Below, in pieces: positions 29,462 to 39,548 of a stretch of DNA of 64,000 nt. The DNA comes from Pseudomonadota bacterium (GTDB lineage: Bacteria > Pseudomonadota > Gammaproteobacteria > Burkholderiales > Sulfuriferulaceae), in contig JAJYYK010000014.1 of assembly GCA_021801025.1 (NCBI GenBank), positions 1 through 64,000 of the forward strand, read 5' to 3'. The notes under the pieces are model-generated. The model was given only the letters and a program-made list of their open reading frames with translations. It ran no database searches and was not told the DNA's origin. Numbering within the stretch: the first letter of the stretch is position 1; each line of letters opens with the position of its first letter. Both the position numbers and the translations under genes were made by a program.

Positions 29462-31738
29462 ATGTCCAAATTACTCGATGGGCTCAACCCCCAACAACTC
29501 GCTGCCGTGACCTTACCTCACCACTCCGCCCTGATTTTAGCCGGTGCAGGCAGTGGAAAAACCCGCGTACTTACCACTCGCATCGCCTGGTTGCTACAGA
29601 CCGGGCAAATCAGCCCCAGCGGGATTCTGGCAGTCACCTTTACCAACAAGGCAGCCAAAGAAATGGTCACTCGTCTGACCACCATGCTGCCAGCCACGCC
29701 GCATGCGGTATGGATAGGTACGTTTCACGGCCTGTCTAACCGTTTGTTACGCACCCACCATCATGAAGCGGGCTTGCCGCGATTATTCCAGATTTTGGAC
29801 AGTGCCGATCAATTATCTGCCATCAAACGCATGCTCAAAGGCTTACAAGCCAACACAGAAAAATTTGACCCGAAAAAAGTGCAACAATTCATCAACCAGA
29901 ACAAAGACCAAGGCCTACGCGGCGAACAGGTTGAGGCTTGGGATACTTACAACCGTCAACTGGTTGAATATTACCTCGCCTACGACGCACAATGCATGCG
30001 TGAAGGCGTGGTGGATTTTGCCGAACTCTTGCTCCGCAGTCATGAACTGCTTTCCCGTAATCAGATCCTGCGCGAGCATTACCAGCAACGTTTCCGTCAT
30101 GTGCTGATTGATGAATTTCAGGACACCAATCGGTTGCAATATCGCTGGCTCAAACAATTTGCCTCAGCCGACAGCGCTTTAATGGCCGTGGGTGACGACG
30201 ACCAGTCCATTTACGGCTTCCGTGGTGCACACAGCGGCAACATGAATGACTTTCAACGCGATTATGCCCACGACAACATCATCCGGCTGGAACAAAATTA
30301 CCGCAGTCAAGGCAACATCCTCGATGCCGCCAATGCTTTAATTAACCAAAATCCCGGGCGTCTGGGCAAAACACTCTGGACGGCGGCCGGACAAGGCGAC
30401 GCATTACAATTGTATGCGGCGGACAGCGATCAGGAAGAAGCCAGATTTATTTGCACGCAAGTGTCCACTTTGCACAAGCAGGGTCATCCTTTGTCGGACA
30501 TGGCCTTGCTTTACCGTTCCAATGCGCAATCTCGCGTGTTGGAACATGCATTATTCAGTGCCGGCATGGCCTATCGCGTTTATGGCGGTTTGCGATTTTT
30601 TGAACGACAGGAAATCAAGCACGCGCTGGCGTATTTGCGGTTACTGGTTAATCCGGACGACGACAATGCATTCACGCGCATCGTCAATTTCCCGACACGC
30701 GGCATCGGCACACGCACACTGGAACAACTCGATGCACAGGCCCGCCAGCAACAAACCAGCCTGTGGCGCGCCGCTGTGGCCGCCAGCACCGACAACAAGG
30801 GGTTAGGCAGGTTTGTTGCATTGATGAACGCTTTGCAAGACCCCATCACTACCCTGCCCTTACCCGAAGCCATCGCACAAGTGCTGGATGGCAGCGGGCT
30901 CAGTATACATTACCAGAATGAAAAAGACGGCCAGGACCGTTTGGACAATCTCAATGAGCTCATCAACGCAGCCAGCGTGTTTGTGCGCGACAATGACAGC
31001 GACACTGACACAGCCTCTGGCGCGAATCAAACAGGCGTGATGGCGGATTTTCTTGCCCACACTGCACTCGAAGCCGGCACGCACCAATCGGGAAACAGCA
31101 ACGATGCCTTGCAACTGATGACGATCCACGCAGCCAAAGGTCTGGAATTTCGGACCGTATTTCTGACCGGTCTGGAACAGGGACTATTTCCCAGCGAATT
31201 ATCCATGCATGAAGCAAAAGGGGTAGAAGAAGAACGCAGATTGATGTATGTCGCTTTAACCCGTGCACGCGAACACCTGTATTTGAGTTATGCCCACACC
31301 CGCATGTTGCACGGACAAACCCGTTATGGCATCCCTTCGCAGTTTCTGAATGAAATTCCGGCCGAATTAGTCCAAACGATCCAGCCCGCTTTCTTCGGCT
31401 CAACCAACAGTCGTCGCACGGATGAACGGGCATTTACCGATGCGTGGGACACAAACCCCAGTGCCGCCTACTCACACGCGAATCGTCGTCCGCAAGCAAA
31501 TTCCCGCACCGCCAGCCTGGGCGCAGCGTCAACAAGCGCATCGAGATCTCCAACATCGTCCAATAGCCCATGGCGCTTGGGCATGAGCGCGCGCCACCCC
31601 AAATTTGGTCTGGGTGTCATCGTCAACCTTGAAGGTCAGGGTGAGGACGCGCGGGTACAGATTAATTTTGGCGCGGGGCATGGCATCAAATGGCTGGCTT
31701 TGGCCTATGCCCGCCTTGAAGCCGTGTCACACGCCTAA
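29462..31738 (+). CDS. uvrD: DNA helicase II (UvrD)
   Basis: A 758-residue SF1A helicase: motif [15 protein letters not shown], motif Ia [10 protein letters not shown], motif II DEFQDTN, motif [15 protein letters not shown], motif IV LEQNYRS, motif V HAAKGLEF and motif [17 protein letters not shown]. The C-terminal tail with [20 protein letters not shown] is the UvrD-specific beta-rich domain that binds RNA polymerase and MutL, which excludes Rep. The ATG at 29462 is chosen because homology begins there; upstream in-frame codons overlap the rhodanese gene. Acts in mismatch and excision repair. Confidence 0.95.
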   Translation: MSKLLDGLNPQQLAAVTLPHHSALILAGAGSGKTRVLTTRIAWLLQTGQISPSGILAVTFTNKAAKEMVTRLTTMLPATPHAVWIGTFHGLSNRLLRTHHHEAGLPRLFQILDSADQLSAIKRMLKGLQANTEKFDPKKVQQFINQNKDQGLRGEQVEAWDTYNRQLVEYYLAYDAQCMREGVVDFAELLLRSHELLSRNQILREHYQQRFRHVLIDEFQDTNRLQYRWLKQFASADSALMAVGDDDQSIYGFRGAHSGNMNDFQRDYAHDNIIRLEQNYRSQGNILDAANALINQNPGRLGKTLWTAAGQGDALQLYAADSDQEEARFICTQVSTLHKQGHPLSDMALLYRSNAQSRVLEHALFSAGMAYRVYGGLRFFERQEIKHALAYLRLLVNPDDDNAFTRIVNFPTRGIGTRTLEQLDAQARQQQTSLWRAAVAASTDNKGLGRFVALMNALQDPITTLPLPEAIAQVLDGSGLSIHYQNEKDGQDRLDNLNELINAASVFVRDNDSDTDTASGANQTGVMADFLAHTALEAGTHQSGNSNDALQLMTIHAAKGLEFRTVFLTGLEQGLFPSELSMHEAKGVEEERRLMYVALTRAREHLYLSYAHTRMLHGQTRYGIPSQFLNEIPAELVQTIQPAFFGSTNSRRTDERAFTDAWDTNPSAAYSHANRRPQANSRTASLGAASTSASRSPTSSNSPWRLGMSARHPKFGLGVIVNLEGQGEDARVQINFGAGHGIKWLALAYARLEAVSHA

Positions 31739-31763
31739 CCCCTATGCACTCAGGACATCGCCC

Positions 31764-33302
31764 ATGAACTTGCTTCACACCCTCGCCAAAATCAGCAGTT
31801 TAACGCTGCTGTCGCGAATCTTTGGTTTTATGCGTGACACCATCGTTGCACGCAGTTTTGGTGCGGGCATTTACACCGACGCATTCTTTATTGCCATCAA
31901 AATCCCCAATCTCCTGCGTCGCCTGTTCGCCGAAGGCGCATTCTCCCAGGCCTTTGTGCCCATCCTGGCCGAATACAAAAACCGGCGCGGACATGACGAA
32001 ACCAAACTGTTGATCGACCATGTTTACACATGGCTGTTCATCGCGCTGCTGGGGGTGACGCTGCTGGGGGTGCTCGCCGCACCGGCAGTGGTGTGGCTCA
32101 GCGCACCGGGTTTTGCCGACTCACCGCAAAAATTTGCCGTCACCGTGCACATGTTGCGCATTACTTTTCCCTACATTTTATTTATTTCGCTGGTATCACT
32201 GGCCGGTGGAATACTCAATACCTGGAGCAAATTCAGCATCCCGGCCTTCACCCCGGTGCTGTTTAATCTTGCGCTCATCATTGCCGCACTGTGGCTCGCA
32301 CCCTACTGCCATCCTCCCGCAATGGCCCTGGCATGGGGTGTGATGCTCGGCGGCATACTGCAACTTGCGCTGCAAATTCCCTTTTTACGCCGACTGGGCC
32401 TGCTCCCCCGTTTTCGCTTCGCGCTGCACGACGAAGGCGTATGGCGAATACTGAAACAAATGGGGCCTGCGGTATTTGGTGTATCCATCAGCCAGATTTC
32501 CCTGCTCATCAACACCATATTCGCCTCTTTCCTCGCCACCGGCAGCGTGTCATGGTTGTATTACGCTGACCGGCTGATGGAATTTCCCACTGGCATTCTG
32601 GGCGTGGCGCTGGGCACCATATTGTTGCCCAGCTTATCGAAGCACTATGCCGACAACGACACCGATCAGTATTCCGCCTTACTGGATTGGGGTTTGCGTT
32701 TAACCTTACTGCTCGCACTGCCTGCCGCCGTGGCACTGGCCGTGCTGGCTTTACCCCTGATCAGCACCCTGTTTTTATATGGTCACTTCAACGCCCATGA
32801 CGCATGGATGACCCGCGAGGCATTAATGGCCTACAGTCTGGGTTTATTGGGACTCATCATGGTAAAAATCCTGGCACCCGGTTTCTATGCCCGCCAAAAT
32901 ATCAAAACACCCGTCAAAATCGCCCTGACGACCCTGGTCGTGACCCAGTTGATGAACCTGCTGTTTATCGGCCCTTTGCAGCATGCCGGTTTGGCCTTAT
33001 CGATCGGCTTGGGCGCCTGCTTCAACGCAGGATTGCTGCTTTGGCAATTGCGCCGTCAACAAGCCTACCAACCCAAACCAGGCTGGACAAGCTTCATTCT
33101 GAAAATCGCCCTTGCAGCCGGCTTAATGGCTGCTGCCCTGTTTTTCGCCAGCGGCTCCGATGCCATCTGGTTGCACAGCAATTTCGTCTCACGCATTTTT
33201 CGTCTGTTGGGTCTGGTGAGCTTGGGGGCAGGCGTATATTTTGTGGCGTTGAGAGTAATGGGCATCCACCCGCGCACCTTCATCCACCATGCAGCAGAAT
33301 GA
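31764..33302 (+). CDS. murJ: Lipid II flippase MurJ
   Basis: A 512-residue MOP-superfamily membrane protein with about 14 helices. The N-terminus [18 protein letters not shown] and [20 protein letters not shown] are MurJ signatures; Arg and Lys residues that line the cavity are in place. MurJ moves lipid II across the cytoplasmic membrane for peptidoglycan polymerisation and is essential in most species. It begins 25 bp after uvrD. The upstream PAP2 phosphatase acts on the same carrier lipid, but is 20 kb away. Confidence 0.94.
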   Translation: MNLLHTLAKISSLTLLSRIFGFMRDTIVARSFGAGIYTDAFFIAIKIPNLLRRLFAEGAFSQAFVPILAEYKNRRGHDETKLLIDHVYTWLFIALLGVTLLGVLAAPAVVWLSAPGFADSPQKFAVTVHMLRITFPYILFISLVSLAGGILNTWSKFSIPAFTPVLFNLALIIAALWLAPYCHPPAMALAWGVMLGGILQLALQIPFLRRLGLLPRFRFALHDEGVWRILKQMGPAVFGVSISQISLLINTIFASFLATGSVSWLYYADRLMEFPTGILGVALGTILLPSLSKHYADNDTDQYSALLDWGLRLTLLLALPAAVALAVLALPLISTLFLYGHFNAHDAWMTREALMAYSLGLLGLIMVKILAPGFYARQNIKTPVKIALTTLVVTQLMNLLFIGPLQHAGLALSIGLGACFNAGLLLWQLRRQQAYQPKPGWTSFILKIALAAGLMAAALFFASGSDAIWLHSNFVSRIFRLLGLVSLGAGVYFVALRVMGIHPRTFIHHAAE

Positions 33303-33448
33303 ATTACCCGACGGACAAGACAAATTGCCGCCCCGAATCATGAAACAGCACAGTCGCCATACCCGTGCATTTATCAATTAACGCACCCTATATCCACCAA
33401 AAATTTGTTATCATCACTCCCAATTAACCTTTCTGCCTGATATTGTCC

Positions 33449-34318
33449 ATGGCACACGCCGATCACTATTTACTCGAACAATTGTCAACCAACAGCCTGC
33501 CCTATATTGATCCGGTTGCGCGATTAGACTGGGGGTCGCTGGACATCAGCCAGCCATGGCTGCCGGAAGACGCCATATCGCTGTATGGTCTTGCGGAGTA
33601 CCACGACCTGCCGGAAACCACCCGGATACGCCTTTCCCAGCTTGAATTCACCGGCTTTATTCAGGCCGGCATCTGGCTGGAAAGCATTTTTATCGAACGC
33701 CTGTCCAGAAATTTGCGTCATACAGATTCATCGCAAGAACTGGCCTATCATCTGCATGAAATCCGTGAAGAAGCAGGCCACAGCCTGATGTTCCTCAAAC
33801 TGATGGAAGCAAGCGGCATCCACCTGCCCGGCGCCTGGCGCAACCGGCCTGTCATCGCCGATTTTTTAGGCCGCCATACCCCATTAAACAGCACCCTGTT
33901 CTGGTTGGCCGTCACCATCGGTGAAGAAATTCCTGACCGCTTAAACCGGCATATCCGTCAACAAGGCAAAGGGCTGATTGATCAGCTCATCTATCAACTC
34001 TGCACCCTGCATATCATTGACGAAGCACGGCACATCTCCCACGCACACAGCGCACTCAAAGCAAGCCTGACCAACACCGGCAAGCTGAAACGCATGCTGC
34101 TTACCCCTATTCTTAATTTACTCATTCGTCAATTTACCCGCACATTTTATCTCCCCAGTAACGATGTGTATGAAATAGCAGGTTTAACCCCGGGTAAAAA
34201 ATGGCGCAAACTGGCGCAAAACAATCCCGCCCGACAAGCCTTTGTACTCAAATGTCTCAATCCAACACTGAACAACTTGCGAGAACGTGGTTTCCCGGTC
34301 AAAGATCCCAGGCTCTAA
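33449..34318 (+). CDS. Ferritin-like diiron oxygenase (AurF-like)
   Basis: A 289-residue helical protein with two metal-binding sequences of a diiron site: E-I-R-E-E-A-G-H (about residues 107-114) and D-E-A-R-H (about 194-198), plus GEEIPDR between them. The pattern matches the diiron oxygenase group related to AurF p-aminobenzoate N-oxygenase. The substrate is unknown and no biosynthetic neighbours are seen. It is the last gene before tRNA-Ser and the genomic island. The ATG at 33449 is taken; a TTG two codons upstream is possible. Confidence 0.75.
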   Translation: MAHADHYLLEQLSTNSLPYIDPVARLDWGSLDISQPWLPEDAISLYGLAEYHDLPETTRIRLSQLEFTGFIQAGIWLESIFIERLSRNLRHTDSSQELAYHLHEIREEAGHSLMFLKLMEASGIHLPGAWRNRPVIADFLGRHTPLNSTLFWLAVTIGEEIPDRLNRHIRQQGKGLIDQLIYQLCTLHIIDEARHISHAHSALKASLTNTGKLKRMLLTPILNLLIRQFTRTFYLPSNDVYEIAGLTPGKKWRKLAQNNPARQAFVLKCLNPTLNNLRERGFPVKDPRL

Positions 34319-34427
34319 CCCACGGCAACAAACGCCTTGCCGCAATATCACCGATACGGTATCATGTGCGGCACTTTACGCTAGTCTAATGCCAAGAAAC
34401 CGGCAACACACACAGCCTGAAAATCCC

Positions 34428-34518
34428 GGAGAGATGGATGAGTGGTTTAAGTCGCACGCCTGGAAAGCGTGTTCAGGATAATATCCTGACGGGGGTTCGA
34501 ATCCCCCTCTCTCCGCCA
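34428..34518 (+). tRNA. tRNA-Ser(GGA), integration site of the island
   Basis: A 91-nt cloverleaf with acceptor GGAGAGA/TCTCTCC, anticodon stem CACGC with loop CTGGAAA (anticodon GGA), a long variable arm (class II tRNA), T-arm and encoded CCA. The whole tRNA is intact. Its last 65 bp, from the base just before the anticodon stem, are repeated exactly at 57917-57981. Confidence 0.97.
34454..34518 (+). repeat. Left attachment-site repeat (inside tRNA-Ser)
   Basis: 65 bp identical to 57917-57981. Identity begins one base before the anticodon stem and ends at the CCA, consistent with crossover in the anticodon arm. Confidence 0.95.
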
Positions 34519-34581
34519 AATCAATAAGTTACGGTTATTATTCGCTACTGCAAGTCAGTGTGGATAACCTCAAATAACAGC

Positions 34582-34617
34582 TTTGCCACAATTCAGTGTG
34601 GCAAAATTGTGGCAAAA
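34582..34617. promoter_or_regulatory. Three TGTGGCAAA repeats at the left island end, possible integrase arm sites
   Basis: TGTGGCAAAA occurs at 34597-34606 and 34608-34617, with an inverted TTTGCCACA at 34582-34590. The same motif occurs twice next to the integrase at the other end. Confidence 0.55.
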
Positions 34618-34689
34618 AATCCCGTCAGTGAAACAGACGTTACCAGATGCAACAAGCGCATTGTGCATCCGGTTTCCGTCGTTCAGCGG

Positions 34690-35238
34690 TTAAATCAAGC
34701 CCCGCTCTGCAAAGCTCATGCATTCGGTTCCGGCCACTATGAAGTGATCCAAGGCTTTGACATCAACCAATGCCAGCGATTTTTTCAAGGCATCGGTTAG
34801 CATTTCATCTGCCCGGCTGGGTTCGCACACGCCACTGGGGTGGTTGTGGGCAAATATCACGGCTGCCGCATTGTGATACAAGGCGCGTTTCACTACTTCA
34901 CGGGGATATACACTGGCTTGGGACAAAGTGCCGCGAAACATTTCCTCTGTGGTAATGACGCCATGCTGGGTATCCAGAAAAATCACACTAAACACCTCGC
35001 ATTCCAGCTCTGCCATTTTCAACCGCAAATAGTCACGAACAACGGATGGCGAATGAAAATACGCCTCGGCCTTGCGCATTCTGCGAGTCAGAATTTCCAG
35101 CGCCTGCGAAATAATCTGTTCTTCGGAATTTTGCCGTTTGACAGTGTAAGCTGGTGCCACTTCGTTCTTCACGCATGCGGTTAGGTGAGTGTCGGTTTTG
35201 ATGCGTTTTTTCTGGCTGGTTGTGTTCATTGCGTCCAT
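34690..35238 (-). CDS. radC: RadC-family JAB/MPN domain protein
   Basis: A 182-residue protein with the JAMM metal motif (A-H-N-H-P-S-G, then D in VDVKALDH) in the MPN fold, and a basic N-terminal tail. It lacks the helix-hairpin-helix domain of chromosomal RadC and is the short type that travels on islands and prophages, often near the integration end. AAGGAG fixes the start at 35238. The metal motif suggests a hydrolase, but no activity is established for this type. Confidence 0.85.
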   Translation of the reverse strand: MDAMNTTSQKKRIKTDTHLTACVKNEVAPAYTVKRQNSEEQIISQALEILTRRMRKAEAYFHSPSVVRDYLRLKMAELECEVFSVIFLDTQHGVITTEEMFRGTLSQASVYPREVVKRALYHNAAAVIFAHNHPSGVCEPSRADEMLTDALKKSLALVDVKALDHFIVAGTECMSFAERGLI

Positions 35239-35710
35239 GGTTTTCTCCTTCGTTTGTCGGGTTGCTGCGTGCGTTTTGGAGCCGTGTCGCGACAGCGCAA
35301 ACCTCGAAAGTAAGGGAGGAACGGAAAACCCGAAGGCGAAAATTGGTGCGGCCTGCGCGCAAGGCAAAGCCTGAGCACAGCCACGGTTTTTTGCCGAAGC
35401 CAGAATGGTTGGTTTGAAGTGACGAATGCTTTCGGGAGGTTGGTTCAACACGGCCATGCACGCAGGAATCTCGAACGAAGAGATGGCGCATGAACTGGTT
35501 TTAACTAGCCAGAGGATCTAGAACAGAACATTGTTCATTGTTCTGATAAGACATGGTCGAAATTTAACCATTCGGCATATATTAGATGTATGATTGTGAC
35601 CATGTTCGACAAGATATGATCTTGGGCAGGTTAACATCGAAGCAGAGGTTGTTGGATATGACCGCTTAACTCTACTACTACCCTCAACCAAAATTGGGGG
35701 AGATTATCCT
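35239..35710. other. Gene-free region with inverted repeats upstream of the HEPN-like gene
   Basis: 472 bp. Nearest radC the sequence is GC-rich with no supported gene. Further right are CAGAACA/TGTTCTG (35524-35530 with 35539-35545) and ACATGGTC/GACCATGT (35551-35558 with 35598-35605), which may be operators for the gene at 35711. GGGGGAG at 35697-35703 is a strong ribosome-binding site for it. Confidence 0.5.
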
Positions 35711-36979
35711 ATGAACTACAACATCAGTGTTCAATGCGACGTTTGCACAAGCCAGACGAACTGCAGACTTGGCCTATCGAACCGTGCATATCAGCCACTG
35801 CGATTCCGCTGCAAGTCGTGCGGTGCTCCAATCGATGTTACGATGAAGCCTGACTTTGAAACGACTACTTGTGACATTCAAATAATGGGTGCGAAGCAAA
35901 TTGTGGGCAATGAGTTCACTCCCGATGTGAACTTTGTTGACCTTCACCTCGATTTTCCAGTTTCGTTTGATCCATACGTAATGGGGCATACGCCATTCAT
36001 GATGGCTATGCAGAGGATTGGGTTTGAATCGATGAAGTTGCATGCGATGCGTGTCAACTATTTGAATGGTGTTTATGAAGCATCTTCAGAAATTAAGACA
36101 CTGCTCACACTTTACTCCAAGGAAAAACATGACCTGTTTCGTGAAAAGGTTTGGGCTTTTATTGGGGTACAAATGCCGTGCGATAGTCAGCTTGACTTGA
36201 ATCGCGCACTGTACTTTGCAATAGAGAAAGCCTTTTTTCCTTTCGCGGAGCCCGACAAGAATGTTGATGCTGTCGATTCGTTTACTCGGCACCTTGACCG
36301 ACTTGGGCGCAAGAAAAAAGCAGCCCTTGATGCATTCATCACCGAAATTATTGATTCTGGCTTTCTACGGGACGTCCAACTTGATTGTCTTGAAATTTAC
36401 CCGCGAATAATTGATATCGAATTGTTGCTGCGACCCGCGCTATTTTTAGATTTTGATCGAAGCTACTGCAAACAAACAGTTCCGTATCGTGTTTCCGCGC
36501 TTGAATTCCTCGATGCGAAGGATATATTCAAAGACATGACAGAGATTATGTCTCGTCTTCTCGTATTAGTAGCAGGAATAAATAATATAAAACACCGCGG
36601 TGGTCATAATCGGTTCTCTCCGTCAAAGGGGGCGCCTACGAACCTCAAAACGTATGTTGATTTACCATTAGGTCTTAAACTTCAACAGATTGATCATCCT
36701 TGGTACCAAGTTAATGTTGATGCAATCGACAATCGCCTTCGAAATTCAATAGCGCATTATAAGGCTGAGTACGACGAGGTCACTCAAGAACTTGTCTATT
36801 ACCCCAAAGAGGAAGGACTCGAACGAAAAACGGCAATTCGCATGTATTTCTTGGACTTCAGCAGAAAGATACTAAATGTTTTCAGGGAGTTACATCGCCT
36901 TAACCATTTAACAAAATGTCTCTTTGTTTACTACTATCTTAGAATGCTCGAGATCAAAGCGACGTCGATTCAAGCATGA
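35711..36979 (+). CDS. Zinc-ribbon protein with a HEPN-like RNxxxH motif, candidate defence effector
   Basis: A 422-residue protein I do not recognise as a named family. N-terminus: two cysteine knuckles (C9-x2-C12, C34-x2-C37) that look like a zinc ribbon. C-terminus: a helical region with RNSIAH at 344-349, the R-N-x3-H pattern of HEPN ribonucleases and toxins. The middle (about 80-300) is helical and unassigned. It ends 74 bp before a SEFIR/TIR gene on the same strand, and the pair could be an effector-sensor unit. GGGGGAG seven bases before the ATG supports the start. It is more AT-rich than the flanking operons. HEPN assignment is by motif only. Confidence 0.6.
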   Translation: MNYNISVQCDVCTSQTNCRLGLSNRAYQPLRFRCKSCGAPIDVTMKPDFETTTCDIQIMGAKQIVGNEFTPDVNFVDLHLDFPVSFDPYVMGHTPFMMAMQRIGFESMKLHAMRVNYLNGVYEASSEIKTLLTLYSKEKHDLFREKVWAFIGVQMPCDSQLDLNRALYFAIEKAFFPFAEPDKNVDAVDSFTRHLDRLGRKKKAALDAFITEIIDSGFLRDVQLDCLEIYPRIIDIELLLRPALFLDFDRSYCKQTVPYRVSALEFLDAKDIFKDMTEIMSRLLVLVAGINNIKHRGGHNRFSPSKGAPTNLKTYVDLPLGLKLQQIDHPWYQVNVDAIDNRLRNSIAHYKAEYDEVTQELVYYPKEEGLERKTAIRMYFLDFSRKILNVFRELHRLNHLTKCLFVYYYLRMLEIKATSIQA

Positions 36980-37041
36980 CCCACCATTCAACTCGAGCTG
37001 GCGCGGTAAAGCAGCGTCAGTTGGTTAATTTAACGTTAGGT
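36979..37041 (+). other. attC-like sequence (degenerate cassette recombination site)
   Basis: GTTAGGT at 37035-37041 fits the GTTRRRY core. An imperfect inverse core (ACCCACC, five of seven bases match the inverse) is at 36979-36985. Between them, 36986-37001 and about 37015-37030 form an imperfect inverted repeat. The site lies between the stop of one gene and an ATG 12 bp later, as in integron cassettes. Confidence 0.35.
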
Positions 37042-37052
37042 TGCACGAAACC

Positions 37053-38234
37053 ATGTCCACGCCGCCAACAGTTTTCATCTCCTACTCACATGACAACGAA
37101 ATACACAGTCAATGGGTCTACAAGCTCGCTTGCCGTCTCGTAGAGAGTGGCGTTGAGACAATTCTTGATCAATGGGATGTGCAGCTAGGTTCTAATCTGG
37201 TCTCGTTCATGGAGAAAGGACTAAGCAATTCGGACAGGGTGCTAGTTATATGCACAGACAACTACAACAGGAAGTCAAACGATGGTATGGGAGGTGTTGG
37301 TTATGAGAAAAACATCCTTACCGCTGAACTATTTATAAATCAATTATCGACCAAGTTCGTGCCTATCATTCGATCCGTTTCAAATCAAATGAAAACACCT
37401 ATATGTCTCGGTGGAAGAGCATATATTGATTTTACAGACGATACAAAGTTTGAAACCAACTTCAAACAGTTGCTTCACGGTCTTTACGACGTTCCTCTCA
37501 AATTTAAACCAGAACTTGGTAAAAACCCTTTTCAAACCACAGAAGAAGAGCAACTTCCATCCATTAGTGGTCAAAGTAGTTTGGTATTCTTCAGCAACCG
37601 GTTTGCGCAGGCATTCCCCGGGGTTCGTGGCATTCAGTGGTTCCGTGATCCCACCGAAGCGGTTAAAAGGCTTGCCTTGTTCTTCAAGGAGCCATTTTAT
37701 TTTCGTGACAGCCTTCCAATTTGGTGGTGGCGAACAGGGGATATGCATATCGATAATTTTGCCGTGCTGAGTCCTAATACTGTGCTCATCGATTACCAAG
37801 AATTGGTTATAGAGGAAATTGCCGCAGTCAATGCTGGCGAATATTATCAGACATTCATTTATATAAAGACCCGCCCATCGCAGCCGACCGGGCTGTACGA
37901 TCATTCATCAATTGACAAAGAGATCGCCTACTGGGGGTATGCGCGGGAGGAGTTTGCAGTACTAAACGGTAGGCCTATTCGTCGCGCAGAGTATGATGAT
38001 GGAGCGGCCGTAATTGATGGGCAAGTCGTCTCACTAAATGGCGAAGCCGAACTCAGAGTCCGGTATGTAACGCCATACAATTTAATTCTGGCACCACATT
38101 GTAGCCCAATTAACAATAATCAGTTTGATCAAATTCGAGTCAAGTTATTAAATGAAATTTTGCAGGGGACGAGTAATCTAGATAGCCTCGTTGACATTGT
38201 GCTAAAGCTGCGGAAGTTGGAGAGGTGTGCATAA
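37053..38234 (+). CDS. SEFIR/TIR-domain protein with an uncharacterised C-terminal domain
   Basis: A 393-residue protein. The N-terminal 150 residues are a SEFIR/TIR fold: VFISYSHDNEIHSQWV, the LDQWDVQLG loop, FMEKGLSNSDRVLVICT and GGVGYEKN, where E85 sits at the place of the catalytic Glu of TIR NADases. After a linker the C-terminal 220 residues include RGIQWFRDPTEAVKRLALFF and an IWWWRTGD segment; no known family is recognised. Bacterial TIR proteins are often NAD-degrading or signal-making parts of antiphage systems. A role with the zinc-ribbon gene 74 bp upstream is inferred. Confidence 0.75.
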   Translation: MSTPPTVFISYSHDNEIHSQWVYKLACRLVESGVETILDQWDVQLGSNLVSFMEKGLSNSDRVLVICTDNYNRKSNDGMGGVGYEKNILTAELFINQLSTKFVPIIRSVSNQMKTPICLGGRAYIDFTDDTKFETNFKQLLHGLYDVPLKFKPELGKNPFQTTEEEQLPSISGQSSLVFFSNRFAQAFPGVRGIQWFRDPTEAVKRLALFFKEPFYFRDSLPIWWWRTGDMHIDNFAVLSPNTVLIDYQELVIEEIAAVNAGEYYQTFIYIKTRPSQPTGLYDHSSIDKEIAYWGYAREEFAVLNGRPIRRAEYDDGAAVIDGQVVSLNGEAELRVRYVTPYNLILAPHCSPINNNQFDQIRVKLLNEILQGTSNLDSLVDIVLKLRKLERCA

Positions 38235-38363
38235 TATCTCATACCATCAGATATGCGCAAAAAGTCAGCCCGTTGAATTTAAAAATTATATGGGATGTAT
38301 ATGCTTGGCGCTATCATATTTTGCACCTCTGTAAAAGTTCAGGTGGTTGAACCAGTAGCCTCG

Positions 38364-39548
38364 CTAAATTTTCAATCGCGCCATCGCCGGGTCATAGACC
38401 ACCTCGGTAATCGACCCATCCCGTATGCGCTGAACTGCTTCATCAATCACATGAAGTGGTACCAGGAACCACTCCCTCGGTTTGACCGGGTTGCCGAAGC
38501 GGTCTTCGATGGTCAAATCAAGTTGTGCTGCGCCGAACACGCGGTGGAAGATGTTTTCCAGTTTGGTGCGGTTGAGGTTGTGCAGTTTGTAGGTGGCAAC
38601 GACTTCCACGTCGGCTAACAGGTAGGTGGCATCTTTTCCTGCATTTGCGATGCGGGCTTCTACTTTGCCGCCGGTTACGCCAATTTTGTGGATCAGTTCG
38701 CGGTGTTCGGCAACGAATGGGTGGTTGGACAGGCTGCGCAGCACGTAGATGGTTCCGGTTTCAATGTCGTCCGGCTCTGGCGTATCGCCAAACAACGGGC
38801 CCAAGTCCGGCTCCGTCAATCTGCGACCTGTTTCTTCTTTGTAAAGTGCCTTTTGGAGTGAGCGTAATAGTAGGTTGCTTTCCGTGCCATTACTGTAGAT
38901 CACTCGCAAGCGGGCATCGTCATGGCCGCTTATTGTTTTGAGCATTTCGCCTATTTCGGCCACATACGCAAGTTGCCCACCTAAAATGAAGAAATTTCCG
39001 ATGGCAATGCTGGCATCACGACCGAAGCGCCGAGAGATGCGAATGCCGGATTTCAGTTCCCGTTCCACTCGCTCAAATAGCGGTTGAAACTTGTCAAAAT
39101 CCGCACAAGGCGTGCGGTCGGCGATTTCTTCCGCTGCATGTTTTTCTATGGTTGAGCGAACATGGCGCAGCACGGTGATGTCGTTCTGGTCGGCGGGTTC
39201 ATCACCGATACCCAGTTCGGCCAGCAAGGCGTCTTCGTCCAGCTCATCGACATTAACTGGGGTTGCCGCTGCTGCACCAGACAGCAGTCCGGGGGCGTCC
39301 AATGCAGCCAGTAAAGTTTGTGTCCCCGGTAATTTGCGTAGCTGATCCAGACGCACGGCATACAGGCGTTCGAAAATGTCGCGGCCTTCACCGTGCAGCG
39401 GTGCGCGGCCATGGGTCTGATGGAAGCGCAGGATGTCTTCAAAACCGGCGATGATGCGTTCTTCGCGCGGGGTGTGGCGGGAGGCCTTGAGTGGGGTGAC
39501 TTCTACCCCCAGCGCATCCAGCAGCTCGTCATCGTTCATGTCAGCCAT
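38364..39548 (-). CDS. GIY-YIG (T5orf172-type) nuclease-like protein
   Basis: A 394-residue protein whose C-terminal part (about 270-385) has GTIYVLRSLS, IHKIGVTGG with RIANA, and an N-L-N-R-T-K-L-E-N helix followed by EWFLVPL, the arrangement of T5orf172 GIY-YIG domains. The N-terminal 250 residues are helical with ELLDALGVE-type repeats and no named domain. The ATG at 39548 overlaps the helicase stop by 8 nt. It is the last gene of the seven-gene operon and probably provides a nuclease activity alongside the helicase and methyltransferase. Confidence 0.82.
   Translation of the reverse strand: MADMNDDELLDALGVEVTPLKASRHTPREERIIAGFEDILRFHQTHGRAPLHGEGRDIFERLYAVRLDQLRKLPGTQTLLAALDAPGLLSGAAAATPVNVDELDEDALLAELGIGDEPADQNDITVLRHVRSTIEKHAAEEIADRTPCADFDKFQPLFERVERELKSGIRISRRFGRDASIAIGNFFILGGQLAYVAEIGEMLKTISGHDDARLRVIYSNGTESNLLLRSLQKALYKEETGRRLTEPDLGPLFGDTPEPDDIETGTIYVLRSLSNHPFVAEHRELIHKIGVTGGKVEARIANAGKDATYLLADVEVVATYKLHNLNRTKLENIFHRVFGAAQLDLTIEDRFGNPVKPREWFLVPLHVIDEAVQRIRDGSITEVVYDPAMARLKI

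Noticed and set aside
35636-35665. A second attC-like core upstream of the HEPN-like gene
   Set aside because: GTTGGAT fits GTTRRRY but there is no inverse core or inverted repeat, so chance is the simpler explanation.
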